From Oscillospiraceae bacterium (GTDB lineage Bacteria; Bacillota; Clostridia; Oscillospirales; Oscillospiraceae): a stretch of DNA of 43,139 bases. Shown here piece by piece: positions 31,288 to 39,694 of this stretch. The first letter of the stretch is position 1. Every line of letters begins with the position of its first letter. Made by a program: the position numbers and the translations under genes. The stretch lies in the NCBI GenBank assembly GCA_902795045.1, contig CADBJU010000031.1, forward strand, positions 1 to 43,139, in the 5' to 3' direction. The notes under the pieces were generated by a model. That model ran no database searches. It was not told the origin of the DNA and worked only from the letters and a program-made list of their open reading frames with translations.

Positions 31288-32153
31288 CCGTATTTGTCAT
31301 GAAACTGCTGGCCGTGTGCTCCATGCTCATCGACCACACCGCCGTCTTCCTCTACCCGCACTTTATCGGAAAGCCGGTCTATGAATGGATGCGTGCCTTC
31401 GGCCGCCTGGGCTTCCCGATCTTTGCCTTTCTGATCGTCAACGGCTATGAGAAGACCCATGACGTGAAGCGCTATCTCACAAGACTCATCGCCTTCGCCG
31501 CAATATCTCAGATCCCCTTTACCCTTGCGCTGCAAGTCAACCGCTACCCCGACGGGGTCACGGCCGTTGCGCTCGGGCATCGCTGGTTTGTGTGCGCCAT
31601 CTTTATCTTTGTTGTCTGCGCCGCGTGGCTCGGCGCCGTGCGCATGGACGCTTCGGTGATCTGGCCGCTGCTTGCGCTGACGCTTGCGGTGCTGCGCGTC
31701 CAGTATGCGGGCGTGCGCATCCTGGGCGCGAAGATGAACGTGTTTTATACACTGAGCCTCTCCCTTGCCGTGATCGCATTCCTCGACGCGGCCATGAAGC
31801 CGGAGCGGGACTGGGTGAAGCTGCTGATGCAGGCATTGGGCCTCTTCGGCGCGTTCTTCCTGATCCGGGACAACGTGGACTACGGTTCGATGGGCGTGGC
31901 GCTCATCCTCTCGCTCTGGCTTGCCCGGGGCAGCCGCTATTCCCAGGCGGCGGTCATTGTGCTGTGGAGCGTGGTGGAGTACATCGTGCCGGGACATCCC
32001 ATCACGCACTTTATCTTTGCGTGCCTGTCCATCGTGCCGGTGCTGCTCTATAAGGGCAGGCAGGGCCCGCCCCTGAAGCTCGCCTTCTATGCCGTCTACC
32101 CGGTGCATCTCGCGGTCCTCGGCGCACTGACGGTGTACTTTACGCTTACATAG
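31284..32153 (+). CDS. TraX-family membrane protein
   Basis: A 289-aa multi-pass membrane protein (about eight helices). The N-terminus MKLLAVCSMLIDHTAVFLYP and RLGFPIFAFLIVNGYEKT are the TraX family hallmark. TraX acetylates pilin in F plasmids, but clostridial TraX proteins are chromosomal and more likely act as acyltransferases on surface glycans (inference). It precedes an O-acyl/polysaccharide cluster. ATGA overlap with the flavoprotein gene. Confidence 0.85.
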   Translation: MTVFVMKLLAVCSMLIDHTAVFLYPHFIGKPVYEWMRAFGRLGFPIFAFLIVNGYEKTHDVKRYLTRLIAFAAISQIPFTLALQVNRYPDGVTAVALGHRWFVCAIFIFVVCAAWLGAVRMDASVIWPLLALTLAVLRVQYAGVRILGAKMNVFYTLSLSLAVIAFLDAAMKPERDWVKLLMQALGLFGAFFLIRDNVDYGSMGVALILSLWLARGSRYSQAAVIVLWSVVEYIVPGHPITHFIFACLSIVPVLLYKGRQGPPLKLAFYAVYPVHLAVLGALTVYFTLT

Positions 32154-32160
32154 GAATGCA

Positions 32161-32189
32161 GGCGGGACCCCGTGTCCCGCCGCTTTTTT
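32161..32189 (+). terminator. Rho-independent terminator after the TraX-like gene
   Basis: Perfect 8-bp stem GGCGGGAC (32161-32168) / GTCCCGCC (32174-32181), 5-base loop, then GCTTTTTT. Confidence 0.9.
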
Positions 32190-32202
32190 CTGTTCTTTTC
32201 GG

Positions 32203-32231
32203 TTGTCAAGGCGCGATTCTTGTGATATTCT
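32203..32231 (+). promoter_or_regulatory. Promoter of the surface-polysaccharide operon
   Basis: TTGTCA (32203-32208), 17-base spacer, TATTCT (32226-32231), 36 bases before the first start codon. Confidence 0.7.
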
Positions 32232-32267
32232 AAGATGAATTGCCATACGCACAAGGAGAATCCGGCC

Positions 32268-32831
32268 ATGTCTATCCGAAGAATGTTCAACAATGCCGTG
32301 AGCATCGTGTTCACGTTTATCAAGTTTTCCGTCATGAAGCTCTTCCTGGGTTCGGGCTTTCACTTTAAGCCCATCTGCCGCTTTTCGCCCAATGTGGTCA
32401 CGGAGTTTGAGCACGGCAGCCATGTCTCCATCGGCAACCGCACCCGCATCCACTCCGGCTGTAAGCTCAAGGTGCGCAAGGGCGCGACGCTGAATTTGGC
32501 CGACGATGTGGTCTTTACCTATAACTGCATGATCAACTGCCGCGACAGCGTCACCATCGGGGAGGGCACCTCCATGGGCCCCAACGCCTGCATCTACGAC
32601 CACGACCACGATTTCCGCGCGGGGCTGGACGAGCTGCGCTTCAAGACCGCGCCCGTGGTCATCGGCAAAAACTGCTGGATCGCCGCCGGGACCGTCATCC
32701 TCATGGGCACCACCATCGGCGACAACTGCATGATCGGCGCCGGCTGCATCCTCAAGGGGAACATTCCGGCCAATTCCGTCGTCACACAAAAGCGCGAGAC
32801 CGTGATCAGGCCCTGGGAGGTGCGCGCATGA
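32268..32831 (+). CDS. Hexapeptide-repeat acyltransferase (surface polysaccharide)
   Basis: A 187-aa left-handed beta-helix acyltransferase like maltose/serine O-acetyltransferases. Imperfect hexapeptide repeats run from about residue 50 to the end (VTIGEGTSMGPNACIY, VVIGKNCWIAAGTVILMG, TTIGDNCMIGAGCIL), with the acetyl-CoA-binding DHDHDF loop. ATG at 32268 with AAGGAGA upstream. It should acetylate a sugar precursor or chain. It overlaps the glycosyltransferase gene by 4 bases. Confidence 0.85.
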   Translation: MSIRRMFNNAVSIVFTFIKFSVMKLFLGSGFHFKPICRFSPNVVTEFEHGSHVSIGNRTRIHSGCKLKVRKGATLNLADDVVFTYNCMINCRDSVTIGEGTSMGPNACIYDHDHDFRAGLDELRFKTAPVVIGKNCWIAAGTVILMGTTIGDNCMIGAGCILKGNIPANSVVTQKRETVIRPWEVRA

Positions 32832-33931
32832 TCCGCGTGCTGCACATGATCGCAAGCCTCGACGTGGGGGGCTCGCAGACCATGATGATGAACATCTACC
32901 GCAATATCGACCGCGAGAAGATCCAGTTCGACTTCGTGATCGACCGCCCGGAGGAGACCTATTTTGCCGACGAGATCAAAGCCCTCGGCGGCAGGGTGTA
33001 CACCATGACGCCCTTTCACGGCACGAACGCCGGAGAGATCAAACGCGACTGGAACAACTTTTTCTATACGCACCCCGAATACCGCATCCTCCACTCCCAT
33101 GTCAGAAGCTACGCTTCCCTCTATCTCCCGGTGGCAAGGGCCCACGGGATCAAGACCATCATCCACAGCCACTCCACCTCCACCGGCGGCGGGGTCAAGG
33201 GCGCTGTCAAGACCGTGATGCAGCTTCCTCTGCGCCACCAGGCGGATGTTCTGATGGCCTGCTCCCTCGACGCGGGCGAGTGGCTTTTCGGCAAGCGCGC
33301 CTGTCAGAGCGAGCGCTTTGTCCTCCTGCCGAACGGCATCGACGTGCGCCGCTTTGCCGTGAGCCCGGAAACGCGGATACAGTACCGCCGGGAACTGGGC
33401 CTGGAAGGAAAGTACGTCATCGGGAATGTCGGCCGCTTCTACGATGTGAAAAACCACACGTTCCTGCTGGACGTGTTTCAGAAGGTATACGAAAGGGACA
33501 AAAGCGCCGTGCTGCTGCTCGTCGGTGTCGGCCCCCTGCAGCAGGAAATGGCGCAGAAGGCCGTGCGCCTCGGTGTTGCCGATCAGGTCATCATGACCGG
33601 CAACCGGGACGATGTGCCCCAGCTTCTCGGAGCCATGGATGTCTTCGCCTTTCCATCCCTGTGGGAGGGCCTCGGCATCGCGGTGGTGGAGGCGCAGGCA
33701 GCAGGACTTCCCTGCGTCATCTCCGATACCATCACCAAAGAGGTGGGGCTTTCCGACCTGGTGCGCTATCTGCCTCTCGGCGACGCGGAAGCCTGGGCCG
33801 ACGCGCTTTTGGAGCGCCGGGCGCGAGAGGATGTGACCGACGCCATCGTGAAGGCCGGCTACGATATCCGCGTCACCGCACAGAGACTTACCGCGCTCTA
33901 TACGCGCCTTGACCGCGAGGCGCAGGGCTGA
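32828..33931 (+). CDS. GT4-family glycosyltransferase
   Basis: A 367-aa GT-B glycosyltransferase. N-terminal MIASLDVGGSQTMMMN binds the acceptor side; HSHVRSYASLY and LPNGIDVRRF are typical; the nucleotide-sugar site shows FPSLWEGLGIAVVEAQ with the E-x7-E motif. Similar to EpsF-type capsule enzymes. Transfers a sugar from a nucleotide sugar onto a lipid-linked glycan at the cytosolic membrane face. The sugar cannot be read from sequence. Confidence 0.92.
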   Translation: MIRVLHMIASLDVGGSQTMMMNIYRNIDREKIQFDFVIDRPEETYFADEIKALGGRVYTMTPFHGTNAGEIKRDWNNFFYTHPEYRILHSHVRSYASLYLPVARAHGIKTIIHSHSTSTGGGVKGAVKTVMQLPLRHQADVLMACSLDAGEWLFGKRACQSERFVLLPNGIDVRRFAVSPETRIQYRRELGLEGKYVIGNVGRFYDVKNHTFLLDVFQKVYERDKSAVLLLVGVGPLQQEMAQKAVRLGVADQVIMTGNRDDVPQLLGAMDVFAFPSLWEGLGIAVVEAQAAGLPCVISDTITKEVGLSDLVRYLPLGDAEAWADALLERRAREDVTDAIVKAGYDIRVTAQRLTALYTRLDREAQG

Positions 33932-33941
33932 AAGGACAGAC

Positions 33942-35393
33942 ATGGAAAAGAGCAAAGTCATCCGATCCCTGATCTATAAATTCACCGAGCGCTTTGCCGC
34001 CAAGGTCATCGGCTTTGTGATCCAGATCCTGCTGGCACGGCTGCTGGCGCCGGAGCTTTTCGGGCAGGTCGTGCTGCTGCAGACGGTCATCGACTTCTTT
34101 GTGCTGGTGATCGAAAACGGTGTCAACACCTCCCTCATCCAGAGCCCGAAGGTGAGCGAGCGGGATTATTTTACGGTGTTCGTCATCACCCTTGCCCTCA
34201 CGGGTACGACCTTCCTTATGATGCAGGCGGCGGCCCCGCTGCTGGCGGACTTCTACCGCAGCCCCGGCCTCACGGCTCCCATGCGATTTTATGCGCTGAG
34301 CCTCCTGTTCAGCGGCTTTAACTCCATCCAGACCGCCCGCATGCAGCGGGAAATGCGTTTTCGGGAGATGATGTTCTGCAATCTCTCGGCCACGGTGCTG
34401 GCGGGCACGCTCGGCGTGGTGCTGGCTTCAAGCGGCGCGGGGATCTGGGCGCTGGTGGGCTACTCCTTCGCCTATATCGTCTTCGTCTGCGTCTTCACCT
34501 TCCTGGTGCAGCGCTGGGTGCCCCACGGCGGCTTCTCCAAGGAAAGCGCAAGGCGTCTCGGCGGCTACGGCCTGAGGATGATGGCGGCCTCGGCGGTGGA
34601 AAATCTCTACATCAGCCTGCGCCCGCTCATCATCGGCAAATACTTCTCGGCTGCCGAGCTCGGGCACTACAAGCAGGGACAGCAGTTTTCCCACACCATC
34701 TCCATCAATATGGACGCGGCGATCCGCCAGGTCATGTTCCCGGTGCTCTCGCGCGCCCACGATGAGAAGGAGAAATTCATCGACATCATGCGCCGCATGA
34801 ATAAGCTCGGCAGCTTTGTGATCTTTCCCGTGATGTTCGGCCTGTCCGCCGTGGCAAAGCCGCTGGTGCTGCTGCTGCTCAAGAAGCAGTGGCTGCCGAC
34901 GGTGCCGCTGCTGGCGATCCTCAGCATCGCTGAGGCTCAGATCCCGCTGACGAGCGCCAATACGGTCGCGCTCAAATCCCTGGGCCGCTCGGACCTCTAC
35001 GCAAAGCAGGAGGTTCTGCGCCGGGTACTGATGGTGGCGGTGCTGGCGGTCAGCATCGTTGGCTTCCGTTCCCTCACGGCCATCGCGATCGGCTATGCGA
35101 TCTCCGCCTGGCTCGACGTGATCGTGACGAGCCTGCCCATCAAAAAGCTCCTGGGCTACGGTGCTCTCGATCAGTTCCGGGACGTGTGGAAAAACGGCGC
35201 CAGCGCGGCCGTGATGTTCGCCGCCGTGCGGGCCGTGGGGCTCCTGCCGCTGCCGACGGCGCTGCTGCTCCCGGTACAGGTCGTGTGCGGCGCGGCAGTG
35301 TATGTCGCGCTGAACCTGATTTTGAAAAACGACAGCCTGCTGTATATCCTGTCCATGCTCAGACAGCGCCGGGCTGCAAAGGATAACCCATGA
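33942..35393 (+). CDS. Wzx/PST-type polysaccharide flippase
   Basis: A 483-aa membrane protein (about 12-14 helices) of the lipopolysaccharide/O-antigen exporter family, starting with the typical GFVIQILLARLLAPELFGQ. ATG at 33942 with AAAGGACAG upstream. It should move lipid-linked sugar units across the membrane. The predicted position after a glycosyltransferase and before modifying enzymes fits a glycan export pathway. Confidence 0.88.
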   Translation: MEKSKVIRSLIYKFTERFAAKVIGFVIQILLARLLAPELFGQVVLLQTVIDFFVLVIENGVNTSLIQSPKVSERDYFTVFVITLALTGTTFLMMQAAAPLLADFYRSPGLTAPMRFYALSLLFSGFNSIQTARMQREMRFREMMFCNLSATVLAGTLGVVLASSGAGIWALVGYSFAYIVFVCVFTFLVQRWVPHGGFSKESARRLGGYGLRMMAASAVENLYISLRPLIIGKYFSAAELGHYKQGQQFSHTISINMDAAIRQVMFPVLSRAHDEKEKFIDIMRRMNKLGSFVIFPVMFGLSAVAKPLVLLLLKKQWLPTVPLLAILSIAEAQIPLTSANTVALKSLGRSDLYAKQEVLRRVLMVAVLAVSIVGFRSLTAIAIGYAISAWLDVIVTSLPIKKLLGYGALDQFRDVWKNGASAAVMFAAVRAVGLLPLPTALLLPVQVVCGAAVYVALNLILKNDSLLYILSMLRQRRAAKDNP

Positions 35394-36391
35394 AAAAAGA
35401 AACTGTAAAGTGGATAATCAAGGCGCTGCTTGCGGGCCTTGCCGCCTTCGCCGTTTTGTGCGCGGCCTGCGCGTTTTACTTCAACGTCCCCGTGCGCGTC
35501 TCCAACCCCGACGATACCACCGAATACCGCTACGAGCCGAACCGCCGCTACTTCCGCGGGACCGAGGGCTTCGGCACGGGCCGCACCAACAACGAGGGTT
35601 TTAATAATTTGCGTGATTACAATTACAAAGATGCAATCAATATTCTGCTGATGGGCTCATCGCACATGGAGGGCTTCTGCGTGCCCCAGGCCGATTCCGC
35701 CGCCGCGGTTTTAAACCGCCTCTTTGACGGGGAAAAGTATGTCTACAACATCGGCATGGCGGCCCACACCTTCCCCTACTGCGCCGAGCATCTGGACAAG
35801 GCCCTTTCGGTCTACGCGCCCACGGACGCCGTGGTCATCGAGCTTGCAAAGCTCGGCTACGCGCCCGCCGAGCTGGATGCCGCCGTCGACGGGACGCTGC
35901 CGGAGATCCGCGCCCACGAGGGCGGGATCGTGACGGCGGCGCAGAAGATCCCCTATCTGCGCCTGTTCTACACCAAGTACTTCCAGGGCGGCGGTGACGC
36001 TGCCGGAGAAGACAATGCGGCGCAGCCCCCGGCAGGGGACTTTGAGGCGTCCCTCTCCCGCCTGCTGCAAAAGCTCGGCGAGACGGGCCGTGCCCACGGC
36101 GTTTCCGTGATCCTGGCCTATACCCCCACCGTCCTGCCGGACGAGGACGGGCATATCGCCGTTCAGGAGCAGCCCGATGACCGGGCGCTTTATCAAAAGC
36201 TGTGCGCGGAAAACGGCCTCGCCTTCCTCGATTTGACCGAGCGGAACATTGCCGCCGCGGAGGAGCTGGGGCAGCTGCCCTTCGGCTTTGCCAACACCAG
36301 CCCCGGCACCGGACACATCAACAGCCTGGGGCTTCGCCTCTTTGCCGAGGGCGTGTATGAACAGCTGAGCGCGGGGAGGACAGAGAAATGA
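35390..36391 (+). CDS. SGNH-hydrolase-like protein, partner of MBOAT acyltransferase
   Basis: A 333-aa protein with an N-terminal membrane anchor (about 8-31) and an extracytoplasmic SGNH-like domain: LLMGSSHMEGF at 87-96 provides the nucleophile Ser, and the C-terminal GTGHINSLG the His. The Asp normally two or three residues before that His is replaced by Gly/Thr. Such proteins (AlgX/DltD-like) act with MBOAT proteins to pass acyl groups to glycans. It overlaps both neighbours by 4 bases. Confidence 0.72.
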   Translation: MKKETVKWIIKALLAGLAAFAVLCAACAFYFNVPVRVSNPDDTTEYRYEPNRRYFRGTEGFGTGRTNNEGFNNLRDYNYKDAINILLMGSSHMEGFCVPQADSAAAVLNRLFDGEKYVYNIGMAAHTFPYCAEHLDKALSVYAPTDAVVIELAKLGYAPAELDAAVDGTLPEIRAHEGGIVTAAQKIPYLRLFYTKYFQGGGDAAGEDNAAQPPAGDFEASLSRLLQKLGETGRAHGVSVILAYTPTVLPDEDGHIAVQEQPDDRALYQKLCAENGLAFLDLTERNIAAAEELGQLPFGFANTSPGTGHINSLGLRLFAEGVYEQLSAGRTEK

Positions 36392-37821
36392 GCTTTGTAA
36401 GCCGTCCTTTCCTGATCTTCTTCCCCACGGTCTTCGCCCTCATGGCGCAGACAAATCTGCCCGTCTTTCAGGCCATGGAGCAGGAAAAGCGCCTGCGCAT
36501 CCGGCATATCATCCTGCTGATCGCAAGTTATGTGTTCTATGGCTGGTGGGACTGGCGTTTCTGCTTCCTGATGCTTTTCCTCACGCTGGTGGCCCATGTC
36601 TGCGCCTTGCAGATGGACAAGCCCCGGCGGAAAACGGCGCTCGTCATCGGCGTGGTGGCGCCGCTCGTGGTGCTGGGTATTTTCAAGTATTACGATTTCT
36701 TCATCAATTCCTTCTGCGATCTCTTCGGCATTGTGCGCACCAATACGACCGCCCTCGTCATCGCCGTCGGCATCAGCTTCTACACCTTCCAGTCCCTGAG
36801 CTATACCATCGACGTGTACCGCGGCAAGATCGAGGCGGAGCGGGACTTCGTCCACACGGCGCTCTACATCGCCTTCTTCCCGCAGCTGGTGGCCGGCCCG
36901 ATCGTCAAGGCCGGGGAGTTTCTGCCCCAGCTCAGACAGGAGCGCAACATCTCCCTTCAAAACCTTGAACCGGGCCTGCAGATCATGCTCTTCGGCTTTT
37001 TCAAGAAGGTCGTCATCGCCGACAACATCGGCCCCTTCATCCAGGCTGTGCACAGCGCCCCCTCTGCCTACAGCGCGGGAACCCTGCTGCTGGCCGCCTA
37101 CGCCTACTTTGTCCAGCTCTACTGCGACTTCTCCGGCTATTCGGACATCGCCGTGGGCTGCGCCAAATGCCTGGGCTACGACCTGACGCGAAACTTCGAC
37201 CTGCCCTTTATCTCCCCCAACGTCAATGAGTTCTGGCGGCGCTGGCACATCAGCCTCTCCACCTGGCTCACCGAGTACCTGTACTTCCCGCTGGGCGGCA
37301 GCAAAAAGGGCGAGGCGCGCACCTACCTCAACATCCTCATCAACATGACGGTCTGCGGCCTCTGGCACGGCCCGGAGTGGAAGTATGTGATCTGGGGCTT
37401 TTTGAGCGGTGTAGCCCAGTGCGCTTTCCGCGCGACGGGACCTGTGCGCAAAAAGATCCCGAAGACCCCGCTGACCAATGCGCTCAGCATTTTCGTGACC
37501 TTCCACTTTTTCTGCTTTGTCGCCATCATCTTCTGCGCAAAGGACATCGGGACCGCCCTGCAGTACATCGGCTATATCTTCACGCTGCACCGGGGCATCC
37601 GCTTTGTGAGCTTCTGGGGCATCTTCGGCCTTGTGCTCGTCTGGGGCGCGCACCTGGTTGCCTGCGCGCACAGCCGCCGTCTCGGCATCCGGCCCACGGG
37701 CTACTATCCGCTGGTGAGCCTTGGAAGCTTCACGGGCCTGCTGGCCTTCTTCCTCTTCCTCGGCGTCACCGCCGCCCTGGCCTATACCGGGCAGAGTCCC
37801 TTTATTTACTTCCAATTCTAG
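36388..37821 (+). CDS. MBOAT-family O-acyltransferase (AlgI/DltB-like)
   Basis: A 477-aa multi-pass membrane protein. The signature NEFWRRWHISLSTWLTEYLY and the catalytic-His segment VCGLWHGPEWKYVIWG are clear, as is SYTIDVYRGKIEAERDF upstream. It should take acyl groups from a cytosolic donor and deliver them outside, with the SGNH-like protein, to a surface polymer. Last gene of the operon; a fold-back element begins directly after its stop. Confidence 0.93.
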   Translation: MSFVSRPFLIFFPTVFALMAQTNLPVFQAMEQEKRLRIRHIILLIASYVFYGWWDWRFCFLMLFLTLVAHVCALQMDKPRRKTALVIGVVAPLVVLGIFKYYDFFINSFCDLFGIVRTNTTALVIAVGISFYTFQSLSYTIDVYRGKIEAERDFVHTALYIAFFPQLVAGPIVKAGEFLPQLRQERNISLQNLEPGLQIMLFGFFKKVVIADNIGPFIQAVHSAPSAYSAGTLLLAAYAYFVQLYCDFSGYSDIAVGCAKCLGYDLTRNFDLPFISPNVNEFWRRWHISLSTWLTEYLYFPLGGSKKGEARTYLNILINMTVCGLWHGPEWKYVIWGFLSGVAQCAFRATGPVRKKIPKTPLTNALSIFVTFHFFCFVAIIFCAKDIGTALQYIGYIFTLHRGIRFVSFWGIFGLVLVWGAHLVACAHSRRLGIRPTGYYPLVSLGSFTGLLAFFLFLGVTAALAYTGQSPFIYFQF

Positions 37822-37981
37822 GACAACACCGCACAACTCGACTTCGACGCCTCCTGGAAAAATTGTGCCCTGACTTCGTCACTTTTTCTTGAAATACACA
37901 AAGTATTCCTACGAAAAAATGCCATCGTCAGAACCCAATTTTTCTCAGGATTCGCTCTCGCCGAATTATGCGGTGCTGCCC
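37822..37981. repeat. 160-bp fold-back element (MITE-like long hairpin)
   Basis: The left half (GACAACACCGCACAACTCG...) is the imperfect inverted copy of the right half (...CGAATTATGCGGTGCTGCC), with about three quarters of positions pairing along nearly its whole length and a tip at AAATAC-acaaa-GTATT. It starts at the base after the MBOAT stop codon. No reading frame is present. It could be a MITE or a large terminator. Confidence 0.75.
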
Positions 37982-37983
37982 TA

Positions 37984-38095
37984 GTAAAAGTGAAGAGTGA
38001 AAAATGAAGATATGGTGTCCGTTTCGCGGACGATGAAAATTGTACGGAAGCCGCTCCTTCACTCCACTTTTCACTTTCAACTTTTCACTTTCGCA
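37984..38095. repeat. GTGAAGAGTG-type inverted intergenic repeat
   Basis: AAAAGTGAAGAGTGAAAAATG at the left is mirrored by CACTCCACTTTTCACTTT at the right, with an inner GTCCG-tttcg-CGGAC hairpin. It follows directly after the fold-back element and precedes the tspO ribosome-binding site. Confidence 0.6.
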
Positions 38096-38143
38096 TAATC
38101 TGTCCCGCCCCTCCATACACTTTGGAGGGGTGGTGATGTTTTT

Positions 38144-38623
38144 ATGAAGCATAAAATCCGGTACGGGCCGCTGGCCATTTCGCTTTTGATTCCGCTGGCG
38201 GTCGGCGGCTTTTCCGCTTTCCTGACGCGCGACGGCATGGAGTATTTCAAAATCGTCCTCAAGCCGCCGCTCAGCCCGCCCGCGTGGCTCTTTCCCATCG
38301 TGTGGACGATCCTGTATCTCCTGCTGGGCTGGGCGTCCTATCTCGTCTGGGCAAGCGGCGTGAGTCCCGCGCGGCGCGACCGGGCGCTGACCGTGTACGG
38401 CCTGGGCCTGGCTGTCAATTTCCTCTGGCCCATCGTGTTCTTTACCATGCGCTTTTATTTTACCGCCTTCCTGCTGCTTTTGCTGCTGTGGGTGCTGGCG
38501 GTGGTCACGGCCCTGCTCTTTTCCTGCATTGAGGAAAAGGCGGGCAAGCTCCTGATCCCCTATATCGTCTGGCTCAGCTTCGCGGCGTACCTCAATGTCG
38601 GCGTGTGGGTGCTGAACCGGTGA
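38144..38623 (+). CDS. tspO: TspO/MBR (tryptophan-rich sensory) family protein
   Basis: A 159-aa five-helix membrane protein with KPPLSPPAWLFPIVWTILYL (family core), NFLWPIVFF and PYIVWLSFAAYLNVGVWVLN. TspO proteins bind porphyrins and related ligands. Length is standard. TTGGAGGGG precedes the ATG. No operon partner; a palindromic repeat follows as terminator. Confidence 0.93.
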   Translation: MKHKIRYGPLAISLLIPLAVGGFSAFLTRDGMEYFKIVLKPPLSPPAWLFPIVWTILYLLLGWASYLVWASGVSPARRDRALTVYGLGLAVNFLWPIVFFTMRFYFTAFLLLLLLWVLAVVTALLFSCIEEKAGKLLIPYIVWLSFAAYLNVGVWVLNR

Positions 38624-38626
38624 ACA

Positions 38627-38709
38627 GCCTGTCATCCTGAGCGAAGCGAAGGATCCCGTAAATCGTGCAAAGACCGGGAGATCCTTCGCTTACGCTCAGG
38701 ATGACAGGC
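38627..38709. repeat. Palindromic intergenic repeat, GTCATCCTGAGCGAAGCG type, copy 2
   Basis: AGCCTGTCATCCTGAGCGAA...(loop)...CTTACGCTCAGGATGACAGGCT followed by tttattttt. Compared with copy 1 (20245) the arms are longer and better paired. Probable tspO terminator. Confidence 0.8.
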
Positions 38710-38816
38710 TTTTATTTTTCCTTTACGTTTCGCCCTATAATGTCCAAACATTTTACCGCAATTCACACAACGATTTGAACAAAAAGTATCGACAGCCCTA
38801 TTTTTAAGTGTTTATC

Positions 38817-38845
38817 TTGCATAATGCATGGCTGTGTGTTAAAAT
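38817..38845 (+). promoter_or_regulatory. Promoter of the dehydratase operon
   Basis: TTGCAT (38817-38822), 17-base spacer, TAAAAT (38840-38845), 57 bases before the CooC-like start. Confidence 0.65.
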
Positions 38846-38901
38846 AACCACGATAGTAATATCCGCATACTGCACACTTTTTCTCGAATGGGGGAACGCA
38901 C

Positions 38902-39666
38902 ATGGAACAGAAAGCCAAGATTCTTACGGTTGCCGGCAAGGGCGGTGTCGGAAAGACCTCCATCTGCGCCTCGATCGTGCGCCTTCTGGTCGAAAAATAT
39001 CCCGACAAGAAGATCCTCGCCATCGACGCAGACCCCGCCGTCGGCCTGTCCGTTGCTCTTGGTGTTGACGTAAAGCTGACGCTGGACGATATCCGCATGA
39101 GTATCGTCGACAGCGTGGAAAACGGCGAAACCAAAGAGGCTCTGGAGCTTCTGAGCGAGGCGCGCTTCCGTATCTTCGACGCGCTGGTCGAGATGCCGGG
39201 TTTTGCCTTCCTGGCCATCGGCCGCCCGGAGAGCTCCGGCTGCTACTGCAAGGTCAACTCCTACCTCAAGGAGGTCATCAGCATCCTCGCCAACAGCTTC
39301 GACTACGTCGTCATCGACGGCGAAGCCGGGATCGAACAGATCCAGCGCCGCGTGATGGAAAAGGTCACGCACCTCATCCTCGTCACCGATCAGAGCAAGA
39401 AGGGCGCGCAGGTCATTGCCACCATCAAGCAGGTGGCCGATGAGCTCATCGCCTACGACCGCATCGGCGTCATCGTCAACCGGGTCACGAACCCCGAGCT
39501 TGTAAACGAGTTCAAGACCCCCGGCGTCGACGTCCTCTCCTTTATCCCCGCCGACAGCGCCTTTGCCGCAAACGACATCATGGGCAAGAGCGTCATGGAG
39601 CTGCCCGCGGATTCCGCCATGCTCAAGGGAGTGAAGGAAGCACTCCAAAACATAGAAATACTGTAA
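38902..39666 (+). CDS. CooC/MinD-like ATPase with Cys-x-Cys motif
   Basis: A 254-aa P-loop ATPase. Walker A AGKGGVGKTS at 11-20 with the signature lysine, ILAIDADPAVG (39-49), and GCYC (Cys114, Cys116) in the place where CooC proteins of CO-dehydrogenase maturation bind nickel. DYVVIDGEAGIEQ is the Walker B part. In the CODH system CooC inserts nickel; here no CODH gene is visible, and the gene is first in an operon with 2-hydroxyacyl-CoA dehydratase subunits. It may serve maturation or electron delivery to those Fe-S proteins (inference). GGGGGAACGCAC precedes the ATG. Confidence 0.85.
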   Translation: MEQKAKILTVAGKGGVGKTSICASIVRLLVEKYPDKKILAIDADPAVGLSVALGVDVKLTLDDIRMSIVDSVENGETKEALELLSEARFRIFDALVEMPGFAFLAIGRPESSGCYCKVNSYLKEVISILANSFDYVVIDGEAGIEQIQRRVMEKVTHLILVTDQSKKGAQVIATIKQVADELIAYDRIGVIVNRVTNPELVNEFKTPGVDVLSFIPADSAFAANDIMGKSVMELPADSAMLKGVKEALQNIEIL

Positions 39667-39694
39667 AAGAAATACTGTAAAAGAGGTGTAACAT

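Noticed and set aside
31284-32153. TraX-like gene as evidence for a second conjugative element
   Set aside because: TraX-family genes are common on clostridial chromosomes and no other transfer gene lies nearby.
38902-39666. CooC-like gene as proof of a CO dehydrogenase operon
   Set aside because: No CODH catalytic subunit is in the window; the neighbours are dehydratase-family genes.
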